Shown piece after piece: positions 26,071 through 33,937 of a stretch of DNA of 64,000 nucleotides; position 1 is the stretch's first letter, and each line of letters opens with the position of its first letter. Source of the DNA: Serratia sarumanii (GTDB lineage: Bacteria > Pseudomonadota > Gammaproteobacteria > Enterobacterales > Enterobacteriaceae); assembly GCF_029962605.1 (NCBI RefSeq), contig NZ_CP124750.1:1860001-1924000 (forward strand), in the 5' to 3' direction. A program made the translations under genes and the position numbers. The notes beneath the pieces are model-generated. The model saw only the letters and a program-made list of their open reading frames with translations, searched no databases and was not told the DNA's origin.

Positions 26071-26574
26071 ATGGACGCGATTAAAAGCATCTTGGTTAAA
26101 GAGATTGAACAGATCAATCGGCGCGAAGGGCGTGACGGCAAGCCGCGCTTCAACAGCGAATTCGCTCGCACTCACCGCTATCTGTGCCTTGCCATGTTCG
26201 CCGGTTATTTCGCGGTGATCGCCGTGATGTACCAGGTGCCGTACATGGGGATATATGCTTTCCTGGGCTTCACCGCTTTTGTGCTGTTCATGTTCGCCAT
26301 GCTGCTGATCGAGATCCGGCCGGTATACCGCTTCGAGGACATCGGGGTGCTCGATCTGCGGGTTTGCTACAACGGCGAGTGGTACTTTACCCGCGCGCTG
26401 TCGCCCTATGCGGTGCAGCAACTGCTGGAGGAGCCGTCCATCGGCGCCGCGCTGAAACAGAAGATGCGCGTGATCATCGGCAACAAGGGCGAAATCGACT
26501 TCTACGACGTGTACGACATGGCCTACGGAAAAAAGCCGCAGGATGAGCAGCCGCAGCTGGCGGCGGCAAACTGA
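26071..26574 (+). CDS. ylaC: YlaC-family inner-membrane protein
   Basis: 167 residues. Two adjacent membrane segments (about 38-57 and 61-82) are followed by a cytoplasmic domain with [20 protein letters not shown], which closely matches [20 protein letters not shown] of E. coli YlaC. The N-terminal [14 protein letters not shown] also matches. Function is unknown. It ends about 70 bp before a small acidic protein gene on the same strand and may share its transcript. Confidence 0.88.
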   Translation: [167 protein letters not shown]

Positions 26575-26643
26575 AAGGTTTCCGGCCGGCGGCTTGTCGA
26601 TTATACTCAGCGTTTGAACGCGAAGCAGAATGAGGATCAAGCG

Positions 26644-26775
26644 ATGAGTGATGATATTTTCGATTTTGATATCGATGCCGAACTGGCGAAAGCCGAAGAA
26701 AAAGCGGCGCAGAAGGTAAAAGAGGTCCCTGAGTTCCTCGAAGACGAAGCGGACTGCGAAGGTTGCAAGATCTGA
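26644..26775 (+). CDS. 43-residue acidic protein with C-terminal cysteine pair
   Basis: Starts at ATG 26644 (MSDDIFDFDIDAELAKAEEK) and ends DCEGCKI. It is strongly acidic at the N-terminus, helical in the middle, and has a Cys-x2-Cys pair four residues from the end, which could bind metal or be redox-active. A perfect terminator follows 14 bases after the stop, which supports a real gene. AGGATCAAGCG precedes the ATG. I do not recognise the family. Confidence 0.6.
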   Translation: MSDDIFDFDIDAELAKAEEKAAQKVKEVPEFLEDEADCEGCKI

Positions 26776-26788
26776 TCGCCTGCCCCAT

Positions 26789-26817
26789 AAAAAAAACCGC
26801 CGCGGCGGTTTTTTTTA
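26789..26817. terminator. Bidirectional intrinsic terminator
   Basis: AAAAAACCGCCG and CGGCGGTTTTTT form an uninterrupted inverted repeat with T tracts in both directions, between the 43-residue gene and the leftward small membrane-protein pair. Confidence 0.9.
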
Positions 26818-26837
26818 TGTCTGAGCGTCGTGGGGTG

Positions 26838-26966
26838 TCAATCCAGCACGAATCCCCAGATCAGCAACGTCGCCACCAGAATCAGGCAAAGCGCGGACAC
26901 CGTCACCAGTATTTTCCCCAGAATGTCTTTTTCTTGTTCCTGCTGCGTCACGTTGAAATTATCCAA
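26838..26966 (-). CDS. Tiny membrane protein, second gene of an overlapping pair
   Basis: 42 residues if started at TTG 26966, which overlaps the stop codon of the preceding tiny gene (TTGGATAA). A charged N-terminus (DNFNVTQQEQEKD) leads into one membrane segment (ILVTVSALCLILVATLLIWG) and ends FVLD. A GTG twelve bases further in is another possible start. The overlap suggests translational coupling. The terminator at 26789 lies just after it on this strand. Confidence 0.45.
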   Translation of the reverse strand: MDNFNVTQQEQEKDILGKILVTVSALCLILVATLLIWGFVLD

Positions 26967-27066
26967 TTAAAAGTCTATGGACCAAACCGGCGATGCTGAG
27001 ATCGAGCGCCGCTACGCCCAGCGCCATAAGCATCATTACCGAAAGAAATCGAGTCTTGCCGTTCAC
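26959..27066 (-). CDS. Tiny membrane protein, first gene of an overlapping pair
   Basis: 35 residues from GTG 27066, with AGGG nine bases upstream. A basic start (NGKTRF) is followed by one hydrophobic segment (FLSVMMLMALGVAALDLSIA) and a basic tail HRLLIG. Its stop overlaps the TTG start of the next tiny gene by eight bases. Upstream, on this strand, AT-rich sequence with TATAAA could be a promoter. No family recognised. Confidence 0.45.
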   Translation of the reverse strand: MNGKTRFLSVMMLMALGVAALDLSIAGLVHRLLIG

Positions 27067-27215
27067 GTCCTTAATCCCTGTGGACGCCGCTGTTAAGTTT
27101 TTATATCAAAGGGATATAATTCAGCGACGCCCTATTTCATGCATCATGATAGTGATTAAGAACGTTCTTAAGGCCAGAAGTTCCCTCGTCTGATAACGCA
27201 GCCGGTGCGGCAGCG

Positions 27216-28937
27216 TCAGTCGGTTACGATCCGCACGCCTATCTTGCTGACTTGATTGCCGTCCATTTCGGCGATGGTCCAGGTCAGGCCGTCCCATTCC
27301 ACCTGGTCGCCGATCACCGGTTCGCCGCCGATCAGCTGAATGACGAACTGGCCCAGCGTCTGCTGCTCGTCCACGTCGTCTTGCAGATTGAGGCCATAAA
27401 GCTGCGAGATGTCGCTTAAACGGGCATCCGACTGCAGGATAAAGTCGCCGAAGAAGCGCTCGTCGAGCGTCACGGCCGGCGCCTGGCTGAACAGTTTGCC
27501 GAGGATGGGCAGGTCGTGCTCATGGCCGATAACGCACAGAATATCGTTCTCCCGCAGGCGGGTACTGCCGCTTGGGTGCAGCAGTTCTTTGCCGCGGAAC
27601 AGGGCGGCGATGCGGGTATTGGGTGGCATCTTCAGCTCCCGCAGCGCCGCGCCGACGCACCAGTTTTCCGCCGAAAGCTGATACACGAACTGTTCCCACT
27701 GGTTTTCCGGGTGCACGTCCAGCCCAACGCGGGAGATCGGCGTCAGCGCCGGCGGCACGATCACCTTGGCTTTTTTGGCGGCAAACGACAACGTGGTGCC
27801 TTGCAGCAGCAGGGAGACCAGCACCACGAAAAACGCCACGTTGAAAAACAGCTGGGCGTTGGGCAGCCCGGCCATCATCGGGAACACCGCCAGGATCACC
27901 GGCACCGCGCCGCGCAGGCCGACCCAGGAAATAAAGCCGCGCTCGCGCAGGGTAAAGCTGCGGAACGGCAGCAGGCCGATAAACACCGACAGCGGACGGG
28001 CGAACAGGATCATCCACAGCGACAGCAGCAGGGCAGGGATGGCGATCGGCAGCAGCTCGTGCGGGTTGAGCAGCAGGCCAAGCACCAGGAACATGCCGAT
28101 CTGGCTGAGCCACGCCAGGCCGTCGAAGGTTTGTACGATGCCGTGCCGGTTGCGGATCGGCCGGTTGCCCAGCAGCAGGCCGCACAGATACACCGCCAGA
28201 ATGCCGCTGCCGTCCAGCGCGGTGGTCAACGCAAAAATAAGAATGCCGCCGCTCACCGCCAGCAGCGGATAGAGGCCGTCCGCCAGTTTGATGTGGTTGA
28301 TCAGCGTCAGCAGCAGCCAGCCGCCGCCCAGACCGAAGACGATGCCCATGCCGAACTGCTGCATCAGATGCAGCGGGAAGGTCCAGCTCAGCGCGGTTTC
28401 TCCGGCGGCGATCATCGCAATCAGCGTGATGGTGAGAAACACCGCCATCGGATCGTTGCTGCCGGATTCTATCTCCAGCGTGGCGCTGACGCGTTCGTTC
28501 AACCCTTTGCCGCCCAGCAGCGAGAAGACCGCGGCGGCGTCGGTGGAACCGATGATGGCGCCGATCAGCAGCCCCTGTAGCAGATCGAGGTTGAACAGCC
28601 AGGCGGCTGCCATGCCGGTCAGACCGGCGGTGATCACCACGCCGATGGTGGCGAGAGACAGCGCCGGCCACAGGGCGACGCGGAAAGAGCTGACCCGGGT
28701 ACGCATACCGCCGTCGAGCAGGATCACCGCCAACGCGAGGTTGCTGACCAGATAAGCGACGGGGTAATTGCTGAAGACGATGCCGCCGGGGCCATCGACG
28801 CCGGCCAACATGCCGATCGCCAGGAAGATCACCAGGATCGGAATGCCGAGCCGGGAAGAAAATGAGCTGAGCAGAATGCTTGCCCCCACCAGCACGGCAC
28901 CGATGACGAACAAACTGTTAATGGTGCTGGCATCCAA
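27216..28937 (-). CDS. cvrA: K+/H+ antiporter CvrA (NhaP2)
   Basis: 573 residues from TTG 28937 ([19 protein letters not shown]), nine bases after CAGGAG; this gives the same start region as E. coli CvrA, whereas the upstream ATG at 28973 would add a leader without a ribosome site. About 12 membrane segments form the CPA1 exchanger ([20 protein letters not shown] holds the ion-binding Asp). A TrkA-C-like regulatory domain and a C-terminal CorC/HlyC-type domain (ending [11 protein letters not shown]) follow. It exports K+ in exchange for H+ and limits turgor at low osmolality. Confidence 0.93.
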   Translation of the reverse strand: MDASTINSLFVIGAVLVGASILLSSFSSRLGIPILVIFLAIGMLAGVDGPGGIVFSNYPVAYLVSNLALAVILLDGGMRTRVSSFRVALWPALSLATIGVVITAGLTGMAAAWLFNLDLLQGLLIGAIIGSTDAAAVFSLLGGKGLNERVSATLEIESGSNDPMAVFLTITLIAMIAAGETALSWTFPLHLMQQFGMGIVFGLGGGWLLLTLINHIKLADGLYPLLAVSGGILIFALTTALDGSGILAVYLCGLLLGNRPIRNRHGIVQTFDGLAWLSQIGMFLVLGLLLNPHELLPIAIPALLLSLWMILFARPLSVFIGLLPFRSFTLRERGFISWVGLRGAVPVILAVFPMMAGLPNAQLFFNVAFFVVLVSLLLQGTTLSFAAKKAKVIVPPALTPISRVGLDVHPENQWEQFVYQLSAENWCVGAALRELKMPPNTRIAALFRGKELLHPSGSTRLRENDILCVIGHEHDLPILGKLFSQAPAVTLDERFFGDFILQSDARLSDISQLYGLNLQDDVDEQQTLGQFVIQLIGGEPVIGDQVEWDGLTWTIAEMDGNQVSKIGVRIVTD

Positions 28938-29165
28938 AATATCGCTCTCCTGAGGCTGGGGGATAGGGGGCACTGCGAGTGTGTCGATGATAACGTGTTT
29001 AGTGGGTAAAACGCCAAGGCTGATTGCGAAAACAACCGATCAATTATTGCCCTTTGGTGTGATTAAACGAAGAAAGTGAGGAGAAGAGGGAGACTCCTGC
29101 CTTTTATCCAACATTATCAGGCTGCTGTATTTCTGCTTCGGCAACAATGTTCGATCGTGGCTGAG

Positions 29166-29205
29166 GGAAAAACCATTAAGCCCGCGCAGGCAGGCTTAAT
29201 GGTTT
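29166..29205 (-). terminator. Intrinsic terminator of the 74-residue protein gene
   Basis: A 13-bp stem (AAACCATTAAGCC / GGCTTAATGGTTT) with a ten-base loop; on the minus strand TTTTT follows, about 15 bases after the stop at 29221. Confidence 0.9.
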
Positions 29206-29220
29206 GCAGGCGCGGTAGGA

Positions 29221-29445
29221 TTAATGATCGAGCGATTCCAGCGCCCGTTTGATCAGCTCGGAGGCCAGCTTGCTTTCCGCTTCGGAAATGCCGTCGAGAT
29301 TGAAGTTGGAGAGCTCAGCGACCAGAATGCTGCGTTCTTTCCCGCTGATCGAAGCGTCCAGCGCGGACAGCAGCCTGCCGAGGATCTTCAGCAGGGTGGC
29401 GTTTTCCGCTATGGCTTCCTGAGCCGGGGTGTTCTTGTCGGTCAT
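29221..29445 (-). CDS. Small helical protein of unknown function
   Basis: 74 residues with AGAGAGGA seven bases before the ATG and a strong terminator after it, so it looks real. It seems all-helical: an N-terminal LLKILGRLLSALDASI helix, then KERSILVAELSNFNL and AESKLASELIKRALESL. The size and the hydrophobic-helix-plus-basic-turn shape recall YecF and IraP, but residue identity is low. No family or function assigned. Confidence 0.6.
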   Translation of the reverse strand: MTDKNTPAQEAIAENATLLKILGRLLSALDASISGKERSILVAELSNFNLDGISEAESKLASELIKRALESLDH

Positions 29446-29747
29446 TCAAAATCCTCTCTGTCGTGACGGAAGGGAGATGCAGCTAACGCCATCGAATGAA
29501 TTAAACGATCGCGCAGCCCTTCGGGGGTGTTGAGCCCAATCACTACCGTAAGGCAGGGATCCGGATTTCTACTTATGCATTGCAGTTATAACGGCTAGGT
29601 TATCTATGCAGCCGTATCACTTTGCCCTAACGGGCGACGTCAGGCTGAGCAATGTGTGCTCTGCATGGCAAGAGAGATGGCGCAACCGCGAGGTTGCGCC
29701 ATCAAGTATAGCGTCGGGAGGAAAATGTGAAGGCGGCGGAACCGCCC
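29446..29747. other. Intergenic region with a strong hairpin
   Basis: 302 bp without a gene. A perfect 12-bp stem (GATGGCGCAACC / GGTTGCGCCATC, 29676-29703, loop GCGA) lies about 45 bases after the acyltransferase stop on the minus strand. It lacks a T tract and may mark that transcript's 3' end. Confidence 0.5.
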
Positions 29748-30764
29748 TCAGGAGATTTTTTCTTTTCGCAGACGGTTATTGAAGCGAGGACGATCCAAGA
29801 GAAAAGTAAGATGCAGACGCTGTATCAGCGCATAGGCGATTACAGGGGCGATCAGCCCGAATAGCGTGCCGGCGATCGCTTGTGTTGGCCAATGGTCGAT
29901 ATGCATAAATTTGGTCAGTATGATGCGTAAGCCGCTGGCCGCGAGGATATGCATCAAATAGATGACCATGCTCAATTCGCCGAGTCGTCTCAGCCAGGAA
30001 AGATTCGTCTTGGCCAACAGAACCGACAGGCTGACGATGAAGAAGATGGCCTCAACCGCCAGTAACAGGGAGAAACTGCCGGTATCGGTATACAGCAAAC
30101 CAGAATAGCCGTGGAATCCCCACTGCAGCGCGATGAACGCGATCAAGGAGGCCAGCAGCGAACCGAAACCCAGATTGGCGATGAGGGAAGCGTAGCGAAT
30201 GGCAAAAGCGCCAAGCAGGAAGAAGATCAAGAATCGGGTAATGTAATCAAAATGGAAGGCTTTGGTTAGGCTGTCTTGGTAGAGATACAACCCCGCGCTG
30301 ATAACGATCAATACCGGCAGGAGATAACGGTATTTTTCTTTGCTATACAGCAAGGTGGCCAAAACAAAGACCATGAACAAGGCGTACAGGAACCAAAACT
30401 GTGCGCGCGGATGCGTAAATAGCGACAGGACATCGCCCAGGCTGGAAGGGTTATTGGTATAGCGCGACAACAGTACTTCCACCATGCCTTGCAGTAGCGA
30501 CCAGACGACATAGGGATAAACGATGGTGTCTATCTTGCTGATCACAAAGCGTGTTTTTCCCTTTTTATCCAAGGATTGCGTAAAAAACAGACCTGAGAGG
30601 AAGAAAAACAGCGGCATATGAAAACTGTAGATAATGCTGTCCGTCAGTAGATAGGATGAACCGGAAAGCTGAATGCCCGCGCTGTATAGACCCCGATTGA
30701 CGTGGCCAAAAACCACGAGAATGATGCCGATTCCCTTGGCATAATCGACCCATGCTTCTCTCAT
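29748..30764 (-). CDS. Acyltransferase-3 family membrane protein
   Basis: 338 residues with about ten membrane segments. The family signature is at the N-terminus (YAKGIGIILVVFGHVNRG, with the conserved His), then FHMPLFFFLSGLFF. Such proteins O-acetylate or succinylate surface sugars (OafA, WecH, OpgC relatives). It lies 214 bp downstream of opgC on the same strand, with no obvious terminator between, so it may act in the same transcript. E. coli lacks a second acyltransferase here. Its substrate is unknown; periplasmic glucans or a surface polysaccharide are possible. Confidence 0.85.
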   Translation of the reverse strand: MREAWVDYAKGIGIILVVFGHVNRGLYSAGIQLSGSSYLLTDSIIYSFHMPLFFFLSGLFFTQSLDKKGKTRFVISKIDTIVYPYVVWSLLQGMVEVLLSRYTNNPSSLGDVLSLFTHPRAQFWFLYALFMVFVLATLLYSKEKYRYLLPVLIVISAGLYLYQDSLTKAFHFDYITRFLIFFLLGAFAIRYASLIANLGFGSLLASLIAFIALQWGFHGYSGLLYTDTGSFSLLLAVEAIFFIVSLSVLLAKTNLSWLRRLGELSMVIYLMHILAASGLRIILTKFMHIDHWPTQAIAGTLFGLIAPVIAYALIQRLHLTFLLDRPRFNNRLRKEKIS

Positions 30765-30978
30765 ATGTGTACCTAGCCCAGAAGTAACGCAACTGATTTA
30801 TAAGTATGAATATGAGCGTAACAGGCAGTTGCCGTTTTGCAATGTATCCCGGGGATTAGGAATAATATTAGGAAAATGCTCAGGGCAGCTACCGCCGCCC
30901 CGAGGTAGTGAGGCGTATTATCATTGATGAGGTTAATTTCTGGATGAAAAATCATCACCCAGAAATGGGGTGGGAAGC

Positions 30979-32109
30979 CTAACGCGGCTTGCCGGAGAAC
31001 AGGAAGCGCAGCAGCGGAACGCGTTTGTGCAGTTCATATAACGCGAAGGCCAGCGAGAACACAAACAGCAGGCCCAGCAAGAATCCCAACAGGTTGTTGC
31101 CGATATAAGGCGTCACGAAAGCGCCATATATCAGGGTCAACGGATGGTGCACCAGATATATAAACAGCGAGGCGTTGACCAGATAGGTGATGCGCGGCGA
31201 GTGATAATTCAGCAGGTTATGCCCGAAAGAGAACGCCACGTTGGTCATCAGGATCCCCATTAGGGTTTTGATCACCACTTCCAGCTCGAACATATAGCTG
31301 CTGTGCGCCAGCAGCTTTTGGTTCAGCATATATGCGATAAACAGCAGCAGCGAACCGAGCAGCGCCAGCGGTGAGCGGCGCAGAAAAATCTCCTTAAGCC
31401 ACACATACTTAAACGCATAAGCGCCGAGGATGAAGAACGGCAGGTAGAACATCGTCTCCATCACCACGAAATTGAACAGGCCGTTGGATAATAGCTGCGG
31501 TGCAAAAATTAAAATAATGCGGTGCGCGGCCGAATAGCATATCGCATAAATAAAGAAATACAGTGAGATGTTTCCTAATCCACGCATTCTGTTTATTAAC
31601 GCAGGAATATGTTCACGGGGTTGACGCTTGATGTTGCGGAACAGATAAAAGCAGGCGCAGGTTAACAATGACAGGGTCAATAAGAACCAAAGATGAGACA
31701 CCAATTCCCAAACTGTTACATTTATTTTCTGATAGAGAGAAAACTCATCCCAGCCGTTTAATTTATCGGTGAAATATTTCAGCATGAAAAACTGCGGCAC
31801 CGTGATTAGCGGGATGGAACTCAACAGCGGGATCGCCACCCGCTCCAGCCTGACCTTCAGCCACTGGTGGCGCTCGTAGCGCTCGTAAAGCATGTAGGAG
31901 AAGTAGCCGGAGATCACGAAGAACACCTGCATGCGGAAGGCGTGGATGAAGTCGTTCAGCACCGTGAGCGAGAAAGAGGGCGACGGGCTGTTCACCGCCC
32001 AGGCGTGGCTGGAATAGATCAGGGAGAGGTGAAACGGGATGCCGAGCAACATCAAATAGGCTCTGATGGAGTCGAGAAAAAACTCGCGCTGTTTGCTGCC
32101 TTTAGTCAT
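30979..32109 (-). CDS. opgC: Glucan succinyltransferase OpgC (MdoC)
   Basis: 376 residues, multi-span acyltransferase-3 family. Strong match to E. coli MdoC: QREFFLDSIRAYLMLLGIPF, FRMQVFFVISGYFSYML, NASLFIYLVHHPLTLIYGAF and the end LLRFLFSGKP. It transfers succinyl groups to osmoregulated periplasmic glucans, giving them negative charge. It is divergent from opgGH, as in E. coli. Its ATG comes three bases after the stop of a 70-codon frame, suggesting coupling. Confidence 0.95.
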   Translation of the reverse strand: MTKGSKQREFFLDSIRAYLMLLGIPFHLSLIYSSHAWAVNSPSPSFSLTVLNDFIHAFRMQVFFVISGYFSYMLYERYERHQWLKVRLERVAIPLLSSIPLITVPQFFMLKYFTDKLNGWDEFSLYQKINVTVWELVSHLWFLLTLSLLTCACFYLFRNIKRQPREHIPALINRMRGLGNISLYFFIYAICYSAAHRIILIFAPQLLSNGLFNFVVMETMFYLPFFILGAYAFKYVWLKEIFLRRSPLALLGSLLLFIAYMLNQKLLAHSSYMFELEVVIKTLMGILMTNVAFSFGHNLLNYHSPRITYLVNASLFIYLVHHPLTLIYGAFVTPYIGNNLLGFLLGLLFVFSLAFALYELHKRVPLLRFLFSGKPR

Positions 32110-32112
32110 AGA

Positions 32113-32325
32113 TTACCGCTGGTGATTTAATCGAGTGTTCATTAACACGCTTAATAAGTCGTCAAACGTTAAATTGTTATCCGGAACCCTACTATAGCCC
32201 CCCGCATTTTTCCATAGCGTCTTGTTGCGCGGCTTGCTACGCTGGTGTTCCATCAGCTGCTTAAACAATGAGCCGTAAACATGAACCATCCATTTATCAT
32301 GTTGTCGGAAAGCTGAGTAATCCAT
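32113..32325 (-). CDS. Possible 70-residue protein upstream of opgC
   Basis: From ATG 32325 ([20 protein letters not shown]) to a TAA three bases before the opgC start. It is basic and soluble, ending [19 protein letters not shown]. The sequence looks protein-like rather than random, and the junction to opgC is typical of coupled genes. Against it, there is no clear ribosome site, I know no such gene in E. coli, and it occupies the opgG/opgC promoter region. The frame can be extended upstream to 32538 over the start of opgG, which I do not favour. Confidence 0.35.
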   Translation of the reverse strand: MDYSAFRQHDKWMVHVYGSLFKQLMEHQRSKPRNKTLWKNAGGYSRVPDNNLTFDDLLSVLMNTRLNHQR

Positions 32326-32368
32326 TAATATGGATTTAAATGATTTGAGCACACGAATAGGGGGGGAT

Positions 32369-33937
32369 GTGCTAGTTAATATATTATCCGGACAACCACG
32401 CGCCGCGAGCGTTCGTTGGTTAGGTGCTACCGTATTGTTCACGCTGTTCAGTTCGCCGGCATGGGCCTTTTCTATTGATGATGTGGCCAAGCAGGCGCAG
32501 GACCTGGCGGCGAAAGGTTTCGAAGCCCCGAAGAGCAACCTTCCTTCTCAGTTCCGCGAGATGAAGTTCGCAGACTATCAGCAGATTCAGTTCAATCACG
32601 ATAAAGCCTATTGGAGCAAGCTGAAAACCCCTTTCAAGCTTGAGTTTTATCATCAGGGGATGTACTTCGACACGCCGGTGAAAATCAATGAAGTCACCTC
32701 CACCAGCGTAAAACAGATCAAGTACAGCCCGGATTACTTCAACTTCGGTTCGGTCAAACACGACCCTGAATCGGTGAAAAATCTCGGTTTTGCCGGCTTT
32801 AAGGTGCTCTACCCGGTCAACAGCGCCGACAAAAACGATGAGATCATGAGCCTGCTTGGCGCGAGCTATTTCCGCGTGGTGGGTAAAGGGCAGGTTTACG
32901 GGCTTTCCGCTCGCGGCCTGGCCATCGATACCGCTTTGCCGTCCGGCGAAGAGTTCCCGCGTTTCCGCGAATTCTGGGTTGAGCGTCCGAAGCAGGGCGA
33001 CAAGCACCTGGTGATCTATGCGCTGCTGGATTCCCCGCGCGCCACCGGCGCTTACCGTTTCACGGTGATCCCGGGCCGCGACACCACCGTGGACGTCGAG
33101 TCCAAAGTGTTCCTGCGCGACAAGGTGGGCAAACTGGGCCTGGCGCCGCTGACCAGCATGTTCCTGTTCGGGCCGAACCAGCCGTCGCCGACGTTGAACT
33201 ACCGTCCGGCGTTGCACGACTCCAACGGCCTGTCTATCCATGCCGGCAACGGCGAGTGGATCTGGCGCCCGCTGAACAATCCTAAACACCTGTCCGTCAG
33301 CACCTATACCGTCGAGAATCCGAAAGGCTTCGGTCTGCTGCAGCGCGGCCGCAACTTCAAAGAATATGAAGATCTGGACGATCGTTACGATCTGCGCCCG
33401 AGCGCCTGGATCGAACCGAAGGGCGACTGGGGCAAAGGCAAGGTTGAGCTGGTGGAGATCCCGACGGCGGATGAAACCAACGACAACATCGTCGCGTTCT
33501 GGACACCGGATACGCTGCCGGAAGCCAAAAAGCCGCTGACGCTGAGCTACCGCCTGAACTTCACCCGCGATGAAGACAAACTGCATTCGCAGGACATCGC
33601 CTATGTGGCCCGCACCATGCGTTCGACCGGTGACGTGAAACAGTCCAACCTGATTCGCGAGCCAGACGGCAGCGTGGCCTTCTTGGTCGACTTCGTCGGC
33701 CCGGTGCTGAAAGGGCTGGACGCCAATACCCCGGTCGCCTCTCAGATCAGCATCGGCGACAACGGTGAAATGGTGGAAAACAACGTCCGCTATAACCCAG
33801 TGACCAAAGGCTGGCGCCTGACGGTGCGTCTGAAAGTGAAAGACGACAAGAAGCCGGTAGAAATGCGCGCGGCGCTGGTCAATGGCGATAAGACTCTGTC
33901 GGAAACCTGGAGCTATCAGCTACCTGCCAATGAATAA
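32369..33937 (+). CDS. opgG: Periplasmic glucan biosynthesis protein OpgG (MdoG)
   Basis: About 522 residues from GTG 32369, five bases after AGGGG; ATG 32330 is the alternative. A signal peptide ([18 protein letters not shown]) precedes [20 protein letters not shown]. Strings such as [20 protein letters not shown] and [18 protein letters not shown] are near-identical to E. coli MdoG. In the periplasm it shapes and releases the beta-1,2 backbone with beta-1,6 branches of osmoregulated glucans. The stop overlaps the opgH start (ATGAATAA). Confidence 0.96.
   Translation: MLVNILSGQPRAASVRWLGATVLFTLFSSPAWAFSIDDVAKQAQDLAAKGFEAPKSNLPSQFREMKFADYQQIQFNHDKAYWSKLKTPFKLEFYHQGMYFDTPVKINEVTSTSVKQIKYSPDYFNFGSVKHDPESVKNLGFAGFKVLYPVNSADKNDEIMSLLGASYFRVVGKGQVYGLSARGLAIDTALPSGEEFPRFREFWVERPKQGDKHLVIYALLDSPRATGAYRFTVIPGRDTTVDVESKVFLRDKVGKLGLAPLTSMFLFGPNQPSPTLNYRPALHDSNGLSIHAGNGEWIWRPLNNPKHLSVSTYTVENPKGFGLLQRGRNFKEYEDLDDRYDLRPSAWIEPKGDWGKGKVELVEIPTADETNDNIVAFWTPDTLPEAKKPLTLSYRLNFTRDEDKLHSQDIAYVARTMRSTGDVKQSNLIREPDGSVAFLVDFVGPVLKGLDANTPVASQISIGDNGEMVENNVRYNPVTKGWRLTVRLKVKDDKKPVEMRAALVNGDKTLSETWSYQLPANE

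Noticed and set aside
27516..28580. Rightward 354-codon frame opposite cvrA
   Set aside because: Antisense shadow of the antiporter gene; Gln/Arg/His-rich product typical of frames opposite membrane proteins in GC-rich DNA.
30773..30958. 61-codon leftward frame between opgC and the second acyltransferase
   Set aside because: Contains one hydrophobic stretch, but the start is weak and the rest has no protein character; could not be supported.
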